Shown: positions 13,701-23,957 of the stretch, piece after piece | Position numbering within the stretch: position 1 is the first letter of the stretch | Layout: every line of letters begins with the position of its first letter | Assembly: GCA_030704615.1 (NCBI GenBank) | Contig: CM060732.1 | Coordinates: 77,977,053 to 78,041,052 of the forward strand | DNA length: 64,000 bases | Reading direction: 5' to 3' | From: Takakia lepidozioides | Taxonomy: Eukaryota > Streptophyta > Takakiopsida > Takakiales > Takakiaceae | The notes under the pieces: generated by a model | What the model was told of the DNA's origin: nothing | What the model saw: the letters and a program-made list of their open reading frames with translations, nothing else | The model's database searches: none | Position numbers and translations under genes: made by a program

Positions 13701-14152
13701 TGTTGACTGCCATCATTCGTCCTCCTTCCAAAGCAGCAGTGTTGGTGGAGGTGCTAATCCTGCTGCCAGTCTGATGACCAACAAACAATGGTGCTTGACC
13801 TGCTATCCTGCATGACTCACCATAGTTGGTAAACTACTTCAAAGCTCCTAGATATTAAATTTGATTATCAGTACAAACTAACAGAGCGATCAACTTTGAC
13901 AAAAAAACGTAGCAATCTTCTGTTAGGATCATCATCAAACAATACCTATTGTAATCGCAGCCTGGAGCTCGATGGTATACATCAAAAAATGAACCATCAA
14001 TGGATGGTGCTGGCACTTGTATCATGGCAGAGAGCTCAGCTTCCAACCCCAAGAAGCTTTCGACTGACTCTCAGTCCAAATGCACTTGTGTCTGGAGCCA
14101 AGTGATCTTGGACTTCTCTATTAACACCAAGAGCGGGCACCTGAGTAGTCAT
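10712..14152 (-). pseudogene. PPR locus 1: PLS-DYW pentatricopeptide gene with intact core and broken ends
   Basis: Homologue of organellar RNA-editing factors. Exon 1 is 13946-14152 (ATG 14152) and exon 2 starts at 13807 after a GCAG acceptor; both splice sites match those of PPR gene 2. The core is an uninterrupted 875-residue frame (11161-13788) holding seven modules of about 101 residues, each an L-S-P triplet (VTFIC..NAC, HADIIKAG, MYAKCGS, VVSW..MIAGYAQHG). Exon 1 has a frameshift near 14040-14050. After CDPQHAAT at 11161 a small deletion and frameshift remove the first part of the E region. Further shifts occur near 10985 and 10880-10915, and the DYW part ends DYR and lacks residues before its last zinc-ligand segment. 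HSE and CHTA motifs survive in separate frames. Either a recent pseudogene or, less likely, a locus with assembly indels. Confidence 0.85.
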
Positions 14153-14580
14153 AGCTTCACCCACAGCCTTGCTTAGACCAGGCTGCACCCACAAAGGCTA
14201 CAAGGTACCTTTAAACTGACCTACTTTCATATTCTTCCAACAAGCAAGCACGGTACTGATAGTGAGAATTGCTTTTGCTGGTTTTTGCAGCTAAGAGCAA
14301 AATTTTCATAAATCTAAGCAACTTGAGATGTAAGAGAGTCCATGAAACATTGTCGCTGATTCTTGAAAAGGCTATGATCTCGCCCCCCCAAAGTGGCTCC
14401 AAGTCCTTCCCTTACTACCTCTATGAGACTCAGCAGGTGGTTTCAAGACATTATCAGGTCTCTAGCTTCTTTGACAGACAACGGCCTGTCCATTCTGTCC
14501 CCACTGCAGAAGGTCTGCAAATGCAAGAGCTATCATATTAGGCGGACCTGGAAACCAAAGAAATCTTACCAATCTATTGC
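14153..14580. other. Upstream of PPR locus 1, no gene recognised
   Basis: Holds the presumed promoter of PPR locus 1 on the minus strand. No other coding potential recognised. Confidence 0.3.
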
Positions 14581-14619
14581 GACACTTTCTGGTCCTACTT
14601 GTCTGCAACTCTATCTCCA

Positions 14620-14880
14620 TCTCTCTAAGGTCTACAACAGGAACACGTTGTGGGGCATTTTGGTGAGGATGAGTATAATTCCAAAGGCAAGCGGCTTATC
14701 AATTTCCTGAAAGAGCTTCAGCTTTTGACCTTGAACAATAGGTCAAAGAAGACCCTTTGCAGTGGACTCGTGAAAAAGCCCAAACTGGGGAACAGTCCAT
14801 TGTTGATTATATCATAGTGGATAAGGAGTTGTTTCCTCATGGTGCAAAAATGTTGGTTGCTGGAACCGATATTGTTACTT
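14620..14880 (+). mobile_element. LINE-like endonuclease domain relic
   Basis: Two adjoining frames read like the C-terminal half of the endonuclease of plant LINE retrotransposons. One part resembles a GKRLINFLKELQLLTLNN segment; the other ends in DYIIVDKEL and SDHFLV, the family's usual last catalytic SDH. A frameshift near 14730-14750 separates them, and no reverse transcriptase follows. A short dead fragment. Confidence 0.55.
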
Positions 14881-15927
14881 CTGACCACTTTCTTGTCTAG
14901 ACTGAGAGAAGGAGTATAACACTAAGAAATATGTGAAACGTTTGATTCCAATGTCCAGGGTATTCTCATCAGAGAGAGACTTCTTCTGGACAATCAAGAA
15001 CATAGACCCTGCACCTCTAATCACCAACTTCCAAGTCCTATGTTGCCCTTGCTCCATACTACTAGAAACTACAGCCATTTTTCTGGATGATTTTTGCTGT
15101 AGCGCCAGAGCAGGATTGCTTGTGAGTGCAATCGTCACTCGTCCTTCCAGGAAATCCTGAATATACCCCGTTTCATTCTATTGCATTTGGAAGTCAGCAC
15201 AAGGAAAGTAAGTGAGGAAGAACAAACAATGAAAGAAACTTCCAAACTCCAGCGCAAACAGATTGAGACCAAAAAATAACACAAATGTTAGATGTCCATA
15301 CCTTTCGTCGGGTTCCCTGCAGGCTGGGCTTGCCTCAAAGCCATCTCGTGGAAGCAACTCGAGTTCGGCATTGCCAAGCTTAAGGGCCATTTCAGCTCCA
15401 CAGCCTGGCCCGTGAATCTGCTCCATAGCGTGAGGCCTCCCGCCAGTTCACCGCAAGGAGCCCCGGGTATGGGCTCTTCCTGTAGGTTAGGAGCGAGTGA
15501 TAGACCGCAGCATAGCATAGATAGGATTGTGCCCACTTTCGGGAACCGCTACAAACCAACCCCTTCTCTCCCGTGAAGCCGGCCTCCAAGCATGTACCAG
15601 AGCATTCAGGTGCAATTGAAGCAGCTAACATTGTTGTACAGACAGAATTCAAGAGTTGATCATCTACACAGCCAAATGCACTCTGCCACCACAATGTGAT
15701 CTTCAAATTGGTTGTTCTGTTGTAGTCTCTCGGGTGGGGGTGGTCGGAAGACCTCTGGTCGGTGTGTCCGACCAGAAGTCTTCCTAGTTCCTCGGATGGG
15801 TCAGCTGTTCTTAGTGTTGGAAAAGGGTATTTGAGACACCTTTCATTCGGTCTGCCGACGTTGGGGAGATTGGGTCCAACTGACTCTGCCGAAACCCAGA
15901 TCTAGTGTGGGTATACAGGAGGGGAGG
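14881..15927. other. Spacer with exon-like minus-strand frames, unassigned
   Basis: Minus-strand frames at 15392-15706 and 15178-15426 read smoothly and end near plausible splice signals (for example GAAAG before GTATGG near 15300). They switch frame and match no family I know. They could be an unrecognised or decayed gene. The promoter of the NDUFAF2 homologue should lie at the right end. Confidence 0.3.
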
Positions 15928-17557
15928 ATGTTGGCGAAGGTGATTGGCTGGTTTCGGAGGAGCGGGAAGCAGCTGGCGGGTATGGACAAGGCTGGCAATT
16001 CCTATTTTCGTGAACCCGAGACTGTGGAAGGAGCATGTATGTTCCTACCTAATTGACAGGCCTTCCCCCCTCTTTCAATCTGAAACGCATACCTGCACAA
16101 ATATCACCGTCTCATCAATAGTGACTGACGTAGATTTCGAGGTCCTCCATACAGTTCAATAGTCCTTAGTGGAGCGGTGTTTGTCTACAAGAAGATCGGC
16201 AGTCTACGTGAAAGTGCTCAATAACTGAGGTATCACTTAGTAATAGGTCACTGCAACAATCTGTATGTAGTTTAGAAAACCCCTTCCATTGTCTAGAGTC
16301 TCTTTGGAGACAAATAGGGTATTCTCGCATGGAATTGTTGCTGGGAGTAGTTAGGCCTTCTATCATGTGACACGCTCCTGATGGTTTTGACAAATTCACC
16401 AGAATTTGAGGTTTCCCTGGAGCACTGCTCTCTCAATCCCTATACCTACACGTCCCAACTCAAGTGACGTCCCTGTGGCACAATTTGATGTCACAGATCC
16501 TAGTGTTTCAATGTTCCCCAATGCTGAGAAGGACGGTGATGAGAATATCCATATGCTATTTCAGTGACAGAGAGAAGATGGGTCAAGTTCAAGAGCTCTC
16601 CAGATCCCTCAACAGTGCCTGGTGAGTTTATCGTTTTCAGTTCAGTGACTGAATCTTTGTTGTAGCCATTCTTTTGAGCTCCTTCAATATCTTCCTCGAG
16701 GACCTTGATGCACTAAGATCATATTATTTGTGCAGTGGAGTGGAACAGCTGGCTGAATGGCAGGCGTAAAGAGGCCCCTACTCCTGAGGTATGTACTCAG
16801 TTCACAATCCAACTTTCAGGCCTCACTCCTTTCCCCTTTTTCTGCAGTGCATGTTTTGCTTTGAGTTTGAGTTTCGTTCTTGGAATTTAAAAGTGTGTTC
16901 TTGAGTAGCTCCATGGCTAATTTTAAAGACTGCTGGTCCTGATGTCCAGGAAATCATGGAACTAGAAGCTCGGCGCAAACTCACCAAGTTGAAGGCTGCA
17001 TGTACTTCTTTCACCTCTGTGATGGTTTTTGTTCCCTAAATTTTTAGCCACCTGCAGGAGGGAAAGAGTATCTGATTGTGATGCACTGATAATATCTGTT
17101 CTGCTGTTTGACCCAGTATTGGAAAAGGAAGAGGAGAAGCGTCGATATAGAGCCAAAACACTTCAGCAGGGAATGACTCAAGGTTAGAAGAGAGAGGCAA
17201 GCGAGACCCTTTAATTTTTTCCTGGCATGCATTGAGTGTTTCCATTTGAACAACACAATAGAAGTGCTTCTTCGTAAATGTCAGTTGAAATTGGTTTTGC
17301 AGATGATGTGAGCCCTCGCAACATGTCACTCTTCCTGCAGCAAGTGACTGGGGGTGATCTTCCTGCACAAGGTACACACAATTGACCACCTTTAGCAATT
17401 TGCCATTGCCAGTACTTCATTTTAGCTCTCTGAAATCTCAAATAATGTGCTTTTGCTTGATGTAGGTCAGGTTCTAAATGAGAAGCAATATGTAATTTGG
17501 ATGCCACTCTCATATGCTGCTTCCCTTCTATGGTCCATACCCATGCTGCCAGTATAG
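15928..17557 (+). CDS. NDUFAF2: NDUFAF2 (mimitin/B17.2L) homologue, mitochondrial complex I assembly factor
   Basis: Predicted mitochondrial matrix protein that helps assemble respiratory complex I, a paralogue of subunit NDUFA12. Seven short exons join in phase to 165 codons plus stop: 15928-16036, 16565-16621, 16736-16788, 16950-17001, 17117-17182, 17303-17371 and 17466-17557. All donors are GT and acceptors AG; donor GTACTT at 17002 is the weakest. Family marks in order: an N-terminal helix, DKAGNSYF (residues 20-27), TERRWVKFKSSPDPSTVP, then VEWNSWLNGRRKEAPTPEE, the family's core motif, followed by a charged helix (LEARRKLTKL) and a SLFLQQ segment. The last exon (GQVLNEKQ... ending LPV) is the least certain and may be mis-spliced. 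No ORF above 60 residues reveals this gene; it shows only through exon joining. Confidence 0.78.
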
Positions 17558-19760
17558 CCAGACAGTCTATTTCTTGACTTAAGTCTGGTGAATGAGCAGA
17601 TATTCACCTTGTCATTAGGTTGGTGTCTCTATGGAATATCACCTCACAACAGATTCATGTGTTGGTGAACCCTAAATGCAAGAGAAAACTCAGAGACCAT
17701 ATCCAACCTCAATAGCCACAATACCCTGAAGTGGAAAATGCAAGTAGTAAGGAGCATTTTCAGTTTTAAAGTCTAACCTGTAGCCACATACCTTGCTTAA
17801 AGCCCTCCATCCTGCGAAGGATTTTGAAAGCATACAGAACTTTCAATAGCGTCTCTGGCCTATAAGTGACCCCTACATGCCGTGTGTGTGCAATGATTGG
17901 ACAGCCCCTTCCTCAGCAAATTTACAGGGTTGTAAAGTTGAGCACCTTGAGGAAACATCCGTATAGCAGTGAACCACCCCTTGTCCTATGCCTAGTCGTC
18001 ACTACGAACCAGTTTTGAGGAGGACACAACAGAATTTCCCTATTGGGTGGAACCTCACTCATTTGGTGCAGACGTGTGTCTGCACAAAACACAGTTTTGG
18101 GAGGTGATCCTTCTCCTATCTTTGCTGGGCATCTTGTTCAAATAACATCCATCCCATGTCAGAGGGATTCAGGGAGAACTGTTGCAGCTAGTTCATGTAG
18201 GTGTAAGGTCCAGCACACGTCAAAGTAGGCCTGTGCATGGCATTGAGTGTCATTGGTGTGTACTTATGATCTGTGGAAGCTCTGAACTGGATCTATCGAG
18301 TTCCTTGACTTCCACAGTAATGGCTTTGTCGTCGCTGCCTGTGAGTCTGCTGTTCTCCCATGGACATCAGGGCAAGAATCCTCAGATAGTTACACCAGGA
18401 CAAACTCACCACGGTACCCTTCAACCTGGATCCAGTCCTTTCTAAAGGGCTTGTTGGAGCTCGAGCTGAATGCCCTTGCTGTGATACTAGGTAAGCCATC
18501 TGGACACAACAAAATCTTTCAAGAGGTTGGTAATGGAGGAGTCCTAGAGATGGCTCCAGGAAGTATGAGACTCCTATGAGACTCCTTAACCAAGCTTTGT
18601 AATGTCATGATGTGGATGAGGAATTGGCTTTGGGGAACAAATATGTGAGACTAATTGGCAACTTTGGATGCCTAATTCCATCATTAGCGTTAAAAATTGA
18701 AGAACGCAAACCCTGCTCTTTCGGAAATTTGAAGTGAGAATTTGCTCTTGATCTGACCAGTGTCTTGTGGAAGTCATGTCCAGACAAAAACGATACTATG
18801 GTTGACCAGGCAGCTTCAGGTCCTCAAGCAGGCATGCGGGAGGGTATGGAGACTGTCTTTCGACCTGGGGTGTGGACTCCAAATGTTCAAGACAAGAACA
18901 CTACTAGGTGAGCTCTTCAAGGAGAATGGATTTCATATATGTGTGGTGGATTTGGGTGCTGGTTATGATAGTTGTCTAATATTGCCTCAACACCCTCTGT
19001 ACCATTCCAGGGATTCCTTGGGGAGCATCTGAGAGCCATATCCATTCTAGTTAGTTACGCCTGCAGGGGACTGAGTGTTCCTTTTTTGTTGTGGGTTTTG
19101 GCAATGGGACTTCATAAATATGCATGCTCCTTTCACATGTCCAGAAGTAGAGGTTGTCATCTTGCATGGTATTTGCAAGTGAGGGCCTCCTCAAACAATT
19201 AGTTTGTTTCCGGTGCATGGTTATTGAAGATTGGTGTGTCATGGCAGGTCAGCAGAGCCCGAGGGACGAGGAGACACATTCAAACCTGGAACGTGGCAAG
19301 CTCCTAAGTAGCATATGCACTGGTTCATCACCCTCCAAATTTGCAAAAGTCCCCTGTCTAATCCCTAAAGAAGAGATGGACATCATTTTGAAGATTAGAG
19401 TAGCATTGTTACAAAGCAAATGGGCATCTCTTAAATTCTTAGAATGCACACTAGAAACTCTAGAAACTCTAGAAGAGATGCCCATTCGAGGAACTCTAGA
19501 AGTGGACATGCTATGCAGGATTGCAAAAAAGTGCTGATTGTGTAGTTTGTTTAAGTGACTATCGGACATCGTAGAGTTGTGCATAACTTACTGTGCTAGC
19601 AATAACTAGTGACTTTCTTATTTCCCAGTTTGTCATCATGAGACCGTATAGTTAAGGGGTGTTTAGAATGTTGTTGCTGTTCAGGCCACACTGCAAGATG
19701 TACCTTTCTAACCCATTGAACCAAATCCCAAACTCAGAAATTGCAATATACCCAACAACA
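17558..19760. other. Intergenic, no gene recognised
   Basis: Plus-strand frames near 18040-18450 look like degraded coding sequence but contain stops and match nothing known. A 14-bp perfect hairpin lies at 19419-19486 (listed separately). Confidence 0.35.
19419..19486. repeat. Perfect inverted repeat (14-bp arms, 40-nt loop)
   Basis: AATGGGCATCTCTT at 19419-19432 is the exact reverse complement of 19473-19486. The loop contains a tandem CTAGAAACT repeat. It could be a small hairpin RNA gene, a MITE end or chance. Confidence 0.6.
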
Positions 19761-20960
19761 TCATTTTGCAGCCCCTTTGTGTTTGCTTTTCTTTCCTTTT
19801 CGAAAGGCTGACTGCTCTGAGACAATAATGGAGGGACTGTGGACGCCAGATGGCTTGGGTCTTTTCTTGAATGCAGATGCCCGGCTCCCGAAATCATCAT
19901 CAACATCATCATCATCTTGGTCCCCTTCATCTTCCCCAGTACTGGGGGCCTTGGCTTGCTGGCCTTTATAATGTGAGATACTTGATTTTGAGATAGAATC
20001 AGAACCAGGACGATTCCTTGCAGCAATGATCTTTGCCCTAAGTTTTCGTTCCACTGGGTTCATGGTACTGGCCTGTGCATGAGGCAGGTACTTGGCTCCC
20101 AATCCCAGCCTGCATCATTTTAGCCCACATGTGACTTGGCTACTTCTCGTCAATCTCTCCCTCGTAATCTCCATCAGCGGCAATGCAGTCTCCCAAGACA
20201 ATTCGAGAAATCTAATTCCCCTTGTCTGCCTTCTCTAAACCAAGCCAGGAGTTCACTGCCCCAAACAGAAACAGAGACAAATGCGCTGTCTGCCTCTCTC
20301 AGCTCTCTCTCACACATAATACCCGGATGATCATAATATTTCCTTCCTTTCTACACACAGACACAAACCTAGACGGTGTTCCCAGGATAGAGGGGTAACT
20401 GCACACCTGGCGGGGCGCATTTCAGGCACGGCATCTGCAGTTGACTCTTCATCGTTAGGGTCCACTTCCGTTCCTCCTGTCATGTTCTGCACCCATGCTT
20501 TCGCCTGCCAAATTTTCCAAAAAAACGATGACTCCAAGTAAGAGCAAGCTCCGCACCTGCTAGACCAGATGATCCGAAACAAGGGGAGAGAGTAGACAGG
20601 GCAAGGTCTAATAAAATCCATCTACAGGAAAAGACATGAGTTTCGTTGAGCCCACCTTCGAAACCTCAATCTCAGTGGCAATCAATGTCACTGGAACGGA
20701 AATCACTTGTTGATAATTTCATATAGCAGGGTGTCTCTTCCAGACTCGTGACTCTAATATTCACATAAAAACACCATCCATATACCACCTGAAGAGTAGC
20801 AATTGAAACGCAGCAGTTGTGAGGATTAGAGAGGGGGGCTCACAAGCTGAAGCGCCCTGTCCGTCACAACGACCTCCTTTCTGGAAACATTATGTGCTTC
20901 CTCTGATAGGGAAGACACGTTGCGATTAGCTTCCCCAGACACGGCCCATGTATTGAGCAT
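19761..20960 (-). CDS. Small conserved charged protein with RLGLGAK and PVERKLRAKI motifs
   Basis: Three exons join in phase to a 187-residue protein: 20844-20960 (ATG at 20960), 20407-20504 and 19761-20109, with GTGAGC and GTGTGC donors and CAG acceptors. Visible parts: an N-terminal acidic/Ser-rich stretch, a helix VVVTDRALQLAKAWVQNMTG, an acidic patch, RPARLGLGAKYLPHAQ, then PVERKLRAKI, an Asp-rich run of about ten residues, a SRASAFKKRP motif and a Lys-rich tail ending GKKSKHKGAAK that resembles a nuclear or nucleolar signal. I recall similar small eukaryotic proteins with an RLGLGA motif (possibly Pfam DUF3245, not certain). Function unknown; nucleolar RNA-related work is only a guess from composition. 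Confidence 0.7.
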
Positions 20961-22710
20961 TGGAGACCAGTCAAATCAGGAGGCAGAGAGAAAGACTGAG
21001 GTACCCAAAGACAGAGCGGGAGAGGTACAAGATAGGGAAAAATCCCACCGGCAGGGAAAGCAAGAGATAGAGATCAAGACCCTTGCTGCTCTACAAAGCT
21101 TCACAGGTGAGGACAAATGCCTTCGGAATGCAACCACCATCACTTACTCCATCTTTCTCAGCAACCCACAACTCTGATGCTCTCCAAAACCTCAGAATTG
21201 AGCGAGGCCAGTGAGGAGACACGGGACAAGGGATGAATCATTGTTATACAGTCATCCCGGGATATTACTTAGCCATGGTAAAAATACTCATTTTCTTTCT
21301 CTTTTCTTTTCTCTTTTCGTTTCCAGAAAGGTGGCCTACTAACGTACCAACGTACTAGTAAATGGAGACTGTCTGCCTCAAAGATCTCAGAGGCAGTCGC
21401 TGCTCATTTGTGCCGGTGCAAGGAAATGATTTGGAGGGGCTGGAATCACTTGCAAAAGAGAGTGAAGGTAGAGCTGGCGCCAACGTTTCTAACTCCACAC
21501 CAAATCCCACTTTGCAAATTGAGTCCAAAGTCAGGCGACTGAGCAGCAGAAGATCAACAACAAAGTTTTTGGTAGACGGCAGCTGCAACTGCGGGAGTGG
21601 AAAGTGGTGGAGCAACAAGGGAGGTAGAACTGGTGGAGTGACATGAGAGATAGGAACTGAAACTTGTGAGGGGCCACCAGCTATGGTAGTGTGTAGCACA
21701 ATTGTATCAGAATCAGCCCCAGAGTCAGCCCCAACATCAGTTTCAAATGCCTCTGACCCCCGTTCTGAGTCTGATGAGAGGGAAGCCACATGTCCAGTAT
21801 TTTGGGCACCATCTATTTGAACCTCCACATCCACATTAGGAGGAACAACGGTGGATGGGATTGTCAAGTCCACAACATCCTTTATATGAACTTTGTAGAG
21901 TTTGTGTTGTAACAAGCTCAGGAACAAAAGAAGCTCTTTGGTGGAGATTCAGGAATGAGGAACTTCTGGAGAGAACCCTTTCTTGACGCTGAGACCTCTT
22001 GCAACATGGTCTCAGGTGTGACATCAAGCTCAGGGTTCAGCGGATCACCAGCAATTGGTGCAATGACAGCCCCAAAGGCGACATTGGGAGTGTTGAAGAG
22101 CTTGGAGTTTGAGGGAAGTTTTGGTTCACGGCACTACCACCTTGTACACTTTGGCCTTGAATTCCTTACAAGGTGAAGGACACAACAACTGGGAAACCTC
22201 ATTGATGCCAATGTTCATAGTCTTTGTTCCAAGTGATTCGTGAAGACAACCTGAGAAGTTGATATTATGTTGAACTGCATTCCAATCATGTGCTGCAAGC
22301 TCATCTAAAAGTGTCCAGTAACTAAGCTTAGGTGAGCTACCAACCTACCCAAGTGGCATCAAAAGCTTATGTGCACACCTCCCCAAGTCCTTGTGCATGG
22401 ATGTGTCCAAAAGTCTACATGAAACAAATCCCTGATGAACCATCTGTGTCCATTCTACCTTGGGGTCCCACTTGGATTTTACAAAGCTCTTTCATTCTAT
22501 TTCAAAGTTTTCCACCAAGGTATGCTTTACCAGTAACTCATGCCCTCACACACATTTGAAGGGTCACTGATTTCTCTGCAGGAATATGAATCAGATGCAA
22601 GCAGTGGACCAGTAGATGGAATAGAAGTAGGGTTTCCATCTGTACATCTTTACATGGCACCTGCTGTCTCGTAAGTACACGTATTCACAAGGAAAGGCAA
22701 TACCCCTTTT
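20961..22710. other. Intergenic with relics
   Basis: Contains the P450 relic at 21448-21570 and an exon-like plus-strand piece at 22582-22671, bounded by CTCTGCAG and GTAAGT and open in one frame, whose family I do not know. The rest shows nothing supportable. Confidence 0.35.
21448..21570 (-). pseudogene. Cytochrome P450 fragment (CYP86/CYP704 clan-like)
   Basis: A 40-residue stretch (RLTLDSICKVGFGVELETLAP and following) matches the mid-protein segment of fatty-acid hydroxylase P450s of the CYP86 clan, probably CYP704. It lies inside a 190-codon open frame (21355-21927) whose N-terminal 118 residues are Ser/Asp/Pro-rich and unlike any P450. There is no heme-binding loop or I-helix anywhere near, so this is a transposed or truncated exon rather than a working gene. 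Confidence 0.6.
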
Positions 22711-23957
22711 TTACAATTTGAATTTCTCTCTAAAGAAGCACTGAAGATCATGCCAGAATTCGTTTCTTGGTTCCATGACAGGCTCTGGGTGATCAGAAAT
22801 ACCCAAGTCCAAGTTTTTATAGTCAAGTTTAGGCCGAACCAGACCCCCTACCCAGCCCTCAATAGCAGCAGGTTCTGGTGTCATGTTCACCTCCGCGTAT
22901 ATATCTTCATTGCTGCATACTGGCAGTTTCCACAGCCTTCGACCGCCCTCCCCCATCAACTTTCTCCCATGAAAATTTGTCACATCTTTTGAAGCACTCT
23001 GAAATACAGTCTTGTTACCCCTAGATATGGTATCACACATGCTTGACTGTGCTTGCTCAGCCTGCTTTGCAATTGATCTTTTCTCGGCTGCTTTGGTGAT
23101 CCTCTTCTTATCATGTCTGGTGATTCTCCGTCGCTGCAATTGCTTACCTGTAAACCAAGGGTCAATTGATTGTCCAGGTGCAGCAATTCTCATCTCCGCA
23201 AATACTGGTTCACAAGTGTCCTGAGCATATTTTGTGCATCGCTCCTTCGACGCTGCCAGGCACGCCCTCATCTCTCTCTCTTCACAAGCTTCCCTATCTG
23301 AGCCTTCATCCATCCTTGACTTTAAGAAAGGAAAATATGCCTTCCACCAGGGTGGCCGACATGCATTGGCTGCACTGATTGAGCAACCCATCCGTGCTCC
23401 CGCCTGCCATGAAACATCATACAGCATGGGGGCTATGAAAGACCAGCATATGGTGCCTGTAGAACATGAACGACGGAACAGCATAGGAAACTAAACAATA
23501 TTATCCCCACCTTGTGTGGATGTCTATTCCCTAAACTTCCTAATCTGTGTACCAGCTTTCTCATCAAAGAGTTTGGAAAGATTCCAACCCTGCTGCTCTA
23601 CCCTCTGGCTGGAAACAGATGTGACAAATGTGGCTGTTGTTGCATTATGAGAGAAAATGGCACGGATTCCAAAGATGGCTTGCCATTGTTGGGAGGCAAC
23701 AGATCTATACATGGTTTCTCCAGAGCCTCGTGAGAGGGTAGAAGGAGACTATAGAGATATACCTCACACTGTCCGAAAACTTTTTCTTCACACTTGTGCC
23801 AAGCATGATGCCAGCTCTCCTCATCTTTGAAGGCAAGCACATACGCCCCTTTCGAGGGGTCATCACCCTTGCCAGCAGGAACAGGCACCCTCAACAGAGG
23901 CAGAATAGGATCAAATGCCACTGTCGTAACAGCTGGGGACAAATCAACAGGACATGA
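22711..23957 (-). CDS. Conserved plant protein of unknown function (AANACRPPWWK family), 5' end unresolved
   Basis: Two exons are clear. The upstream one is 23768-23957 (after a TTGCAG acceptor; donor GTGAGG at 23767). The terminal one is 22711-23456 (after CTACAG). They join in phase to a Cys found within FGQCTICW. The first encodes PVDLSPAVTTVAFDPILPLL and LRVPVPAGKGDDP, then an Ala/Trp/His-rich helix. The second has APMLYDVSWQAGARMGC, AANACRPPWWK, a long charged helix with paired Cys residues (ERCTKYAQDTCEP) and a basic region. I recall this arrangement from uncharacterised land-plant proteins. No catalytic motif is visible; repeated Cys pairs suggest disulfides or metal binding. Upstream exons carrying the start codon should lie in 24.0-25.3 kb but were not identified. 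Confidence 0.65.

Noticed and set aside
15944-16162. 72-codon ORF over the first NDUFAF2 exon
   Set aside because: Wrong frame; the ATG at 15928 gives the family sequence and a good donor.
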